Positions 59,430-64,000 of a DNA stretch of 64,000 nucleotides are shown one piece after another. Numbering within the stretch: the stretch's first letter is position 1; each line of letters opens with the position of its first letter. Source of the DNA: JBFWRI01 sp050248995 (GTDB lineage Bacteria; Pseudomonadota; Alphaproteobacteria; JAIXQD01). The DNA is taken from NCBI GenBank assembly GCA_050248995.1, contig JBFWRI010000006.1, positions 7,589 through 71,588 on the forward strand, written 5' to 3'. A model generated the notes under the pieces. It saw only the letters and a program-made list of their open reading frames with translations. It was not told the origin of the DNA and did not search any database. Made by a program: the position numbers and the translations under genes.

Positions 59430-60065
59430 TTATCTCAGAGATTCGTTGCGAAGGCCGCGGCCGTTGTATGCCCAAAGGCAAGCTGATGATGCCGGCACAC
59501 TGTTGGCATAGCGTGTGTGCAGGATATCGCGGCCCGGCCTTTCTTCAATCGACACGTTCGCACCATACGAAACCCATCCGCGGCCATTCATGCTGACCAA
59601 ATCGGGGAATATCGTGCGCCCAATTTCTCGGCCATAAGATACAGGCACAACACGTCTATCGGCCAGCTGCACACAGGTAAAAAGTGTCCGACCATAAGCA
59701 TCGCGGCCTTCGGCAATGTAGCGGCCATAAACGTCGGCAGGTACAGGCGGACGGCGGTCACGCCAATCACGATCATCTCTGTCTCTGCCGCCACGGCCCC
59801 AACGGCGATCATCTCTGTCGCGACGATCACGTTGATACTGAACGGGTTGTTCGGCGCGGTCATGGCCGCCACGCAAATCAACCGGTCCGCGCTGTTCTTG
59901 TTGCTGTTCTTCTCCGCGATCGCGCACAACAGGTGGGCGCTCGGTTTCTGTTTGCTGACCTTCGCCGAATTCGCGCGGCAATCCGAAGCCGCTGTAATCT
60001 TGCGCTTGCGCGGTTGTGTTCAGCGTGATGCTTGCTGCAGCTGCAAGTAGAACGGTGCGAAACAT
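59430..60065 (-). CDS. Secreted protein with an arginine-aspartate-rich segment
   Basis: The 211-residue protein has a signal peptide (FRTVLLAAAASITLNTTAQAQ). Residues about 75-105 are dominated by R, D and G (RRDRDDRRWGRGGRDRDDRD). A compact C-terminal region follows: YGRYIAEGRDAYGRTLFTCVQL, GWVSYGANVSIEERPGRD and SACLWAYNGRGL with two cysteines. I recognise no family. The arrangement of a charged linker and a small disulfide-bonded domain suggests an envelope or extracellular protein. It converges with rnpB nine bases away. Confidence 0.65.
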   Translation of the reverse strand: MFRTVLLAAAASITLNTTAQAQDYSGFGLPREFGEGQQTETERPPVVRDRGEEQQQEQRGPVDLRGGHDRAEQPVQYQRDRRDRDDRRWGRGGRDRDDRDWRDRRPPVPADVYGRYIAEGRDAYGRTLFTCVQLADRRVVPVSYGREIGRTIFPDLVSMNGRGWVSYGANVSIEERPGRDILHTRYANSVPASSACLWAYNGRGLRNESLR

Positions 60066-60147
60066 AATGGGTCTCCTGCCTTGCTACCTAGGGTAGCTCT
60101 AACCTACGCAACTAAACGAAGATTTACAGCCCCTTAGAGCTTGTCCC

Positions 60148-60176
60148 TTGACTTTCCATTTTATCCCATGTATACC
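60148..60176 (+). promoter_or_regulatory. Promoter of the dcw cluster
   Basis: TTGACT (60148-60153) and TATACC (60171-60176) are separated by exactly 17 bases, a close match to sigma-70-type elements. MraZ-type boxes overlap and follow it. It points towards mraZ, 172 bases downstream. Confidence 0.6.
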
Positions 60177-60189
60177 CATAACATCCCAT
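60155..60189 (-). promoter_or_regulatory. Four 10-base-spaced MraZ-type operator boxes
   Basis: CCCAT occurs at 60165, 60175 and 60185, and TCCAT at 60155, each separated by five bases. On the opposite strand these read ATGGG-N5, the direct-repeat pattern that MraZ binds upstream of its own operon (TGGGN5). Three boxes are exact and one is degenerate. They overlap the promoter spacer and -10, so MraZ binding would repress the cluster. Confidence 0.8.
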
Positions 60190-60347
60190 ATTGAACCACT
60201 GCTGAGACGGTTGGGAGGCCAGAGACAGCAGCGGAGATCGCGGGAATGAGGGCGGGAATATAATAACGATATCAATATAATAACCCGGATACCTCACGCG
60301 ATGACCGAACAAGGGTTCAGCGCCCATATGGGAAGCGGAGGCACGGC

Positions 60348-60839
60348 GTGGACATATTCCTGTCTACCCATATCAACAAAATTGACGCCAAGGGCCGCGT
60401 GTCGGTCCCGGCCACCTTCCGCACCGCCCTGTCATCTTCTGCCACCGGCCCTGCCACAGGTATCATTGTTTACCGCGCCCTGCACCACGACGCGCTGGAA
60501 GCCTGCAGTCCCGCCCACCTGGAACTGCTGTCGCAATCGATGGACAAGCTGGATTTGACGCCGGAAGCCTACGAGCTGATCGAAACCACTATCTTCGGCG
60601 GCAGCATGCATGTGCCGATGGATGCCGAAGGCCGCATGATTTTGCCGGAAGGGCTGCGCGACGCCGCCGGCATCAAGGACAGCGCCGCTTTCGTCGGCCG
60701 CCGCAACACATTCCAGATCTGGCAACCCGCCAAGTTCACAACCTACATGGATGCGCAGCGCAAGCAAGCCAAGGCGCACGATATCTCGCTGTCAAAAATT
60801 ATCGCTGACGCCAAATCACGGGTGACGCTCAATGACTGA
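60348..60839 (+). CDS. mraZ: Transcriptional regulator MraZ
   Basis: MraZ is the AbrB-like repressor that starts the division and cell-wall (dcw) cluster. GTG at 60348 is the start, after GGAG at good spacing. The 163-residue protein carries two SpoVT-AbrB repeats: MDIFLSTHINKIDAKGRVSVPATFR and HVPMDAEGRMILPEGLRDAAG, each with the D-x-x-G-R motif. It overlaps rsmH by eight bases. Four matching operator boxes lie in the promoter. Confidence 0.95.
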   Translation: MDIFLSTHINKIDAKGRVSVPATFRTALSSSATGPATGIIVYRALHHDALEACSPAHLELLSQSMDKLDLTPEAYELIETTIFGGSMHVPMDAEGRMILPEGLRDAAGIKDSAAFVGRRNTFQIWQPAKFTTYMDAQRKQAKAHDISLSKIIADAKSRVTLND

Positions 60840-61848
60840 CCAGCATATCCCCGTCATGATGGATGAAGCGATTGCGTTCCTGAAGGTGCGTGATGGTGGT
60901 ACGTACGTTGATGGCACGTTTGGCCGCGGCGGATACAGCAAGGCCATTCTGGATGCCGCAAACGCCAACGTGATCGCGATCGACCGCGACCCGGAAGCCC
61001 TGAAAACAGCTGAAAAATTCACGGCTATCTATGGCAGCCGCTTTACGATTATCCCCGGTAAATTCGGGAATTTAAAGGACATGTTGCGTGGACGCGGCAT
61101 AACTGCCGTGGACGGCGTCGTTCTTGATCTTGGCATCTCCTCGCCTCAGATCGACGATGCCGCCCGCGGCTTTTCTTTCCAGAAAGATGGCCCGCTTGAT
61201 ATGCGCATGAACCCGATGGAAGGTATGAGCGCACGCGATGTCGTCAACACCCTTGCTGCCGACCGCTTGCAGGAGATCATCGCTGACCTTGGCGAAGAAC
61301 GCCGCGCCCGCAAAGTTGCCGAAGCCATTGTCGCCGCACGCCGCGAAGCGCCGATTGAGACGACGCTGCAGTTGGCGAATCTGATTCGTCGTGTCGTACC
61401 GAAAAGCAAGGATGGGATCGACCCGGCCACCCGCACCTTCCAGGGCCTGCGTTTGTTCGTGAATGACGAACTGGGCGAGCTGGAGCGTGCTCTTTCTGCC
61501 GCAGAGGAACTATTAGTTCCGGGCGGCCGTCTGGTGTGCGTTTCTTTCCATAGCCTCGAAGACCGAATCGTGAAAAATTTTCTTCGTACCAGTTCAGGTT
61601 CTGCAGCATCGCCCTCACGGCATATGCCTGTAGCAGCCGCGAATGCGGCACCCACATTTACGTTATTGTCTCGCTCGGCCCTGCCCCCTTCCCCCCAAGA
61701 AAGCCGAGCTAACCCACGGTCTCGTTCAGCACGCCTTCGTGCTGCTGAGCGGACCGTGGCCCCCTTTCAGGACCACCCCACCACAACCGATGTTTCTTCC
61801 TCACTACGCAGGGACAAACGCAAATCCCCTAAAAGTAGGAGAGGATGA
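60832..61848 (+). CDS. rsmH: 16S rRNA m4C1402 methyltransferase RsmH
   Basis: RsmH methylates the N4 of C1402 in 16S rRNA. The 338-residue protein opens HIPVMMDEAIAFLKVRDGGTYVDGTFGRGGYSKAIL, contains the SAM-binding region (VIAIDRDPEALK), DLGISSPQIDDAARGFSFQKDGPLDMRMNP and the C-terminal GGRLVCVSFHSLEDRIVKNFLR. The last 60 residues form a basic serine- and arginine-rich tail. Position after mraZ in the dcw cluster is conserved. The stop overlaps the next ATG (ATGATG). Confidence 0.96.
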   Translation: MTDQHIPVMMDEAIAFLKVRDGGTYVDGTFGRGGYSKAILDAANANVIAIDRDPEALKTAEKFTAIYGSRFTIIPGKFGNLKDMLRGRGITAVDGVVLDLGISSPQIDDAARGFSFQKDGPLDMRMNPMEGMSARDVVNTLAADRLQEIIADLGEERRARKVAEAIVAARREAPIETTLQLANLIRRVVPKSKDGIDPATRTFQGLRLFVNDELGELERALSAAEELLVPGGRLVCVSFHSLEDRIVKNFLRTSSGSAASPSRHMPVAAANAAPTFTLLSRSALPPSPQESRANPRSRSARLRAAERTVAPFQDHPTTTDVSSSLRRDKRKSPKSRRG

Positions 61849-62297
61849 TGACGAAGCAATTCCGCTTTCGCCTGTTTGCCGTGCTGTTTGCGCTGGCCAT
61901 AATCGCCGTGCCGATGGTCGTGACCTATACGACGTCGTATTCGATCGACGAGATGGAACAGCAGCGCATCAACCTTGATCTGGCGATTGAGGCGGAACGC
62001 AACGCCATCCGCGTGCTGCAGGCCGAATGGGCCTATCTGGCCGAACCGGCCCGGGTTGAACGGCTTGTTAAAGCCCACCTGAAAATGACCAAGGCTGGCG
62101 CCAGCAAAATGGCGCTCGCCAAGGATATGGACAAGCTGGATGCACCTGTGATGGTCGCCAGCGCCACGAAACCGGCAGCGAAGAAGATTGTTGTCGCCGC
62201 CGTTACCCCCGGCCCTGCTCCGGTGATGTCACCTGTAAAGCAGGAAACAAAAACGCCCGAAGGCGTCCAACTCTTACTTGCGAGCTTTAAGCAATGA
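61845..62297 (+). CDS. ftsL: Cell division protein FtsL
   Basis: FtsL is a bitopic divisome protein that joins FtsB and FtsQ. The 150 residues have a short N-terminus, a membrane helix (about 8-27, RLFAVLFALAIIAVPMVVTY), a coiled coil (SIDEMEQQRINLDLAIEAERNAIRVLQAEWAYLAEPARVERL) that ends in a conserved leucine-rich turn, and an alanine- and lysine-rich extension of about 60 residues. Sequence identity in the family is low, so the call rests on topology and position between rsmH and ftsI. Confidence 0.88.
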   Translation: MMTKQFRFRLFAVLFALAIIAVPMVVTYTTSYSIDEMEQQRINLDLAIEAERNAIRVLQAEWAYLAEPARVERLVKAHLKMTKAGASKMALAKDMDKLDAPVMVASATKPAAKKIVVAAVTPGPAPVMSPVKQETKTPEGVQLLLASFKQ

Positions 62298-62413
62298 ACA
62301 CCCATCTGAAAAAGAGAAGTGCCGAAAAAAGCTGGATCGTCCTCGCCTGTATGACCGAGGGCCTGCTGCTGATGGTGATTATCGTCACCGCCAGCAACGT
62401 TTTCACGCTGTAA
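62294..62413 (+). CDS. Small single-span membrane protein overlapping ftsL
   Basis: A 39-residue frame begins at ATG 62294, overlapping the ftsL stop as ATGA. It reads MNTHLKKRSAEKSWIVLACM, then TEGLLLMVIIVTASNVFTL, which is a positively charged N-terminus and one membrane helix. The four-base overlap and clean topology indicate translation, although small frames of this size can be spurious. It is an unexpected inclusion between ftsL and ftsI. Confidence 0.5.
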   Translation: MNTHLKKRSAEKSWIVLACMTEGLLLMVIIVTASNVFTL

Positions 62414-62440
62414 GCACTTAGCTATATTAGGATTGCTTTC

Positions 62441-62929
62441 ATGCAGCCATGCTACCCTCATGGCTGGGCAGATTTAAACAGAAAGCACCCGATGGCTGTT
62501 GGCAGTGTGCAAGATAGGGCTGGTCGTTCCGTAAAAATTCTTGAATCCCATATCACAGGCCAGAAAGTGTTTATGGCCGAGGCGACCTATGCCACGATGG
62601 GCGGCACGACAAGCGGTGCACTTCAGGCTATCAACGCCATACCCGAAACCTGTAAGATTGTGTTGTCTATCACTAGCCCAACTGTCGCTGATGAACTGAA
62701 CGAGTGGCTTACTTTTAGTGTAAGCCCATCAGCAGGCGAACATTTGGCAAGGGTCCATAAAGCGCAGGAAGACAAGTTACCGGAAATGTTCGCTGTCTCA
62801 TTCGAGCCCACTAAACAGACATTGACGTTCATTGCACGCGATGCTGAAGCCGTAGCAGGCGTTAGAGAACGGCTTCGGCTGGTCAAGGATAGTATTTTGC
62901 GCCGAAGTGGGGTCACTTTTAAGCGCTAG
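62441..62929 (+). CDS. Unrecognised protein inside the dcw cluster
   Basis: The 162-residue protein lies between ftsL and ftsI, where no gene is expected. A possible alternative start is ATG 62492 (MAVGSVQDRAGRSVKI). It is mixed alpha/beta (CKIVLSITSPTVADELNEWL, TFIARDAEAVAGVRERLRLV). No signal peptide or membrane helix is present. Its TTA and AAA codon use is slightly richer than in ftsL and ftsI. Function unknown; it might be cotranscribed with division genes or be an insertion. Confidence 0.55.
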   Translation: MQPCYPHGWADLNRKHPMAVGSVQDRAGRSVKILESHITGQKVFMAEATYATMGGTTSGALQAINAIPETCKIVLSITSPTVADELNEWLTFSVSPSAGEHLARVHKAQEDKLPEMFAVSFEPTKQTLTFIARDAEAVAGVRERLRLVKDSILRRSGVTFKR

Positions 62930-63006
62930 TGGCCACACGTAAACGCCAGTCACAGAAAAACCCTAAAAACCCCTGACACACAGCCAAACCCCGGTACAAT
63001 CACCGG

Positions 63007-64000
63007 GTGAATCAGCCCGATTTTCATAACCAGCATCACTGGCACGCCCACTCGGCCGGCGCTGAAAGCGCCGCCCGCAGCGTCGTAGCCCGCGCCCGCG
63101 CCCGTCTGTTGCTGATCGCCGGCGTCTTCACGCTGGCCTTTATCATCGTCCTGCTGCAGCTGGCACACGTTACCGTTTTCAACAACCGTCATGGCTCTTC
63201 GTCTGCCATGCATGCAGGCACAGCGCCCAAAGGCGTACGCGCCGACATCCTTGACCGCAACGGCGAACTGCTGGCGACATCGCTTCCCGTCATGTCGGCG
63301 TATATTGATGCGCAGCATGTGATCGAACCAGAAATCGCTGCAGAAAAAATCAACACGGTCTTGCCGGAACTGAACCGCGAACAACTGCTGGCCGATATGA
63401 AAAGCGGCAAGCGCTTCGTATGGCTCAAGCGCGCGCTGTCACCAGCGCAGCACCAGGCGCTGCACAATCTTGGCCTGCCCGGTCTTAGCTTCCAGCAGGA
63501 GCTGCGGCGCATGTACCCGCACGGTGCACTGTTCGCCCATGCACTGGGCTATGTGGATGTTGATGGTCACGGGCTGACCGGTTTTGAAAAGGGTATGGAC
63601 CAGCGGCTGCGGGACGACCCGGCACCGTTGCGACTCAGCCTCGATAAGCGCCTGCAGTATATAATGAAGAAAGAGCTGGCGGCCACCATCGCCGAATTCA
63701 GCGCCATCGGCGGTGGCGGCATGATTATGGATACGACGAATGGCGAGATCCTCGCGTTCGTTTCACTGCCTGATTTCGACCCGCAGCGCCCGGCCGGGGC
63801 CGGTGACGAAGCCGCGTTCAATCGCCTGACGCTTGGCATCTATGAAATGGGCTCCACCTTCAAGATCTTCAACACGGCGCTGGCACTTGAATCGGGTAAG
63901 GTGCGCATGGGCGATATGTTCGATGTGACAAAGCCGCTGAAGTTCGGCCGTTTCACCATTCGCGATTTCCACCCGGAAAAAGAGCCGCTGAACGTCACCG
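63007..64000 (+). CDS. ftsI: Septal penicillin-binding protein FtsI (PBP3), cut by the window edge
   Basis: FtsI is the transpeptidase for septal peptidoglycan. The gene opens at GTG 63007 and remains open at the window end (331 codons seen). The N-terminus is histidine-rich (NQPDFHNQHHWHAHSAG), then a membrane helix at about 33-53 (LLLIAGVFTLAFIIVLLQ), the class-B PBP pedestal (VRADILDRNGELLATS and YVDVDGHGLTGFEKGMDQRL), and the first catalytic motif SxxK in YEMGSTFKIF (S283, K286). SxN and KTG lie beyond the window. Start chosen for position before the membrane helix. Confidence 0.93.
   Translation, partial: MNQPDFHNQHHWHAHSAGAESAARSVVARARARLLLIAGVFTLAFIIVLLQLAHVTVFNNRHGSSSAMHAGTAPKGVRADILDRNGELLATSLPVMSAYIDAQHVIEPEIAAEKINTVLPELNREQLLADMKSGKRFVWLKRALSPAQHQALHNLGLPGLSFQQELRRMYPHGALFAHALGYVDVDGHGLTGFEKGMDQRLRDDPAPLRLSLDKRLQYIMKKELAATIAEFSAIGGGGMIMDTTNGEILAFVSLPDFDPQRPAGAGDEAAFNRLTLGIYEMGSTFKIFNTALALESGKVRMGDMFDVTKPLKFGRFTIRDFHPEKEPLNVT

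Noticed and set aside
1..64000. CRISPR arrays, insertion sequences, prophage genes or attachment sites
   Set aside because: I saw no regularly spaced direct repeats, transposase or integrase motifs, or tRNA-adjacent duplications in this window. The single tRNA-Lys shows no repeated 3' end.

Overview
The window is a gene-dense chromosomal segment of an alphaproteobacterium. This placement rests on gene order: rpsF-rpsR-DUF2232-rplI-dnaB, serS-tatCBA-scpBA-nagZ-SPOR protein, coaD behind gyrA, and mraZ-rsmH-ftsL-ftsI. A GTTC-N7-GTTC LexA-type box in front of radA agrees with it. The base composition is moderately GC-rich. There is no phage, insertion sequence, CRISPR array or rRNA operon. The many short unrecognised proteins and lineage-specific changes to standard operons suggest a poorly sampled order; I cannot place it more precisely. 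Layout: 1-8 kb holds an edge-truncated unknown gene, mltG and the fatty-acid genes fabF, acpP, fabG and fabD, interrupted by a tandem pair of small membrane-anchored proteins, a GNAT acetyltransferase and a highly structured intergenic repeat. 8-16.5 kb holds a GT4 glycosyltransferase, an orphan prepilin-peptidase N-domain, the ribosomal cluster, dnaB behind two DnaA-type boxes, and an mlaE/mlaF lipid-transport pair. 16.5-24 kb holds a small membrane protein whose ribosome-binding site lies in an inverted repeat, radA, cvpA, a solute-binding protein, a reductase with an altered active site, and two paralogous secreted proteins with HExxH motifs. 24-42 kb is mostly housekeeping (der, bamB, a YfgM-like protein, tRNA-Lys, coaD, gyrA, secD, yajC, a PfkB kinase, an NlpD-like protein, serS), plus an operon joining an M23 peptidase to a lytic-transglycosylase-like protein. 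42-50 kb runs tatCBA, scpB, scpA, nagZ, a SPOR protein, dgt and a TrmN6-like methyltransferase. 50-58 kb is the most unusual part: a polyprenyl synthase is followed by an alpha/beta-hydrolase-like protein, two overlapping tandem paralogues with a TraB/ChaN/EreA-like motif set, and a Cys-His-Asp protein that resembles protein deamidases. DnaJ, a Tat-exported amidase and an aberrant Tat-exported S11-type protein come next. 58-64 kb has a third HExxH secreted protein, the RNase P RNA, and the start of the dcw division cluster behind four MraZ-type boxes. The recurrent theme is the cell envelope. MltG, the SLT-like protein, M23, NlpD, NagZ, AmiC, the S11-like protein and FtsI act on peptidoglycan. 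Mla, BamB, Tat, SecD and YajC build or traffic the envelope. Fab enzymes and the polyprenyl synthase supply lipids. The best candidates for undescribed biology are the 51-55 kb group, the HExxH paralogue pair at 21.9-23.7 kb, and the structured RNA elements at 5.2 kb and 16.5 kb.
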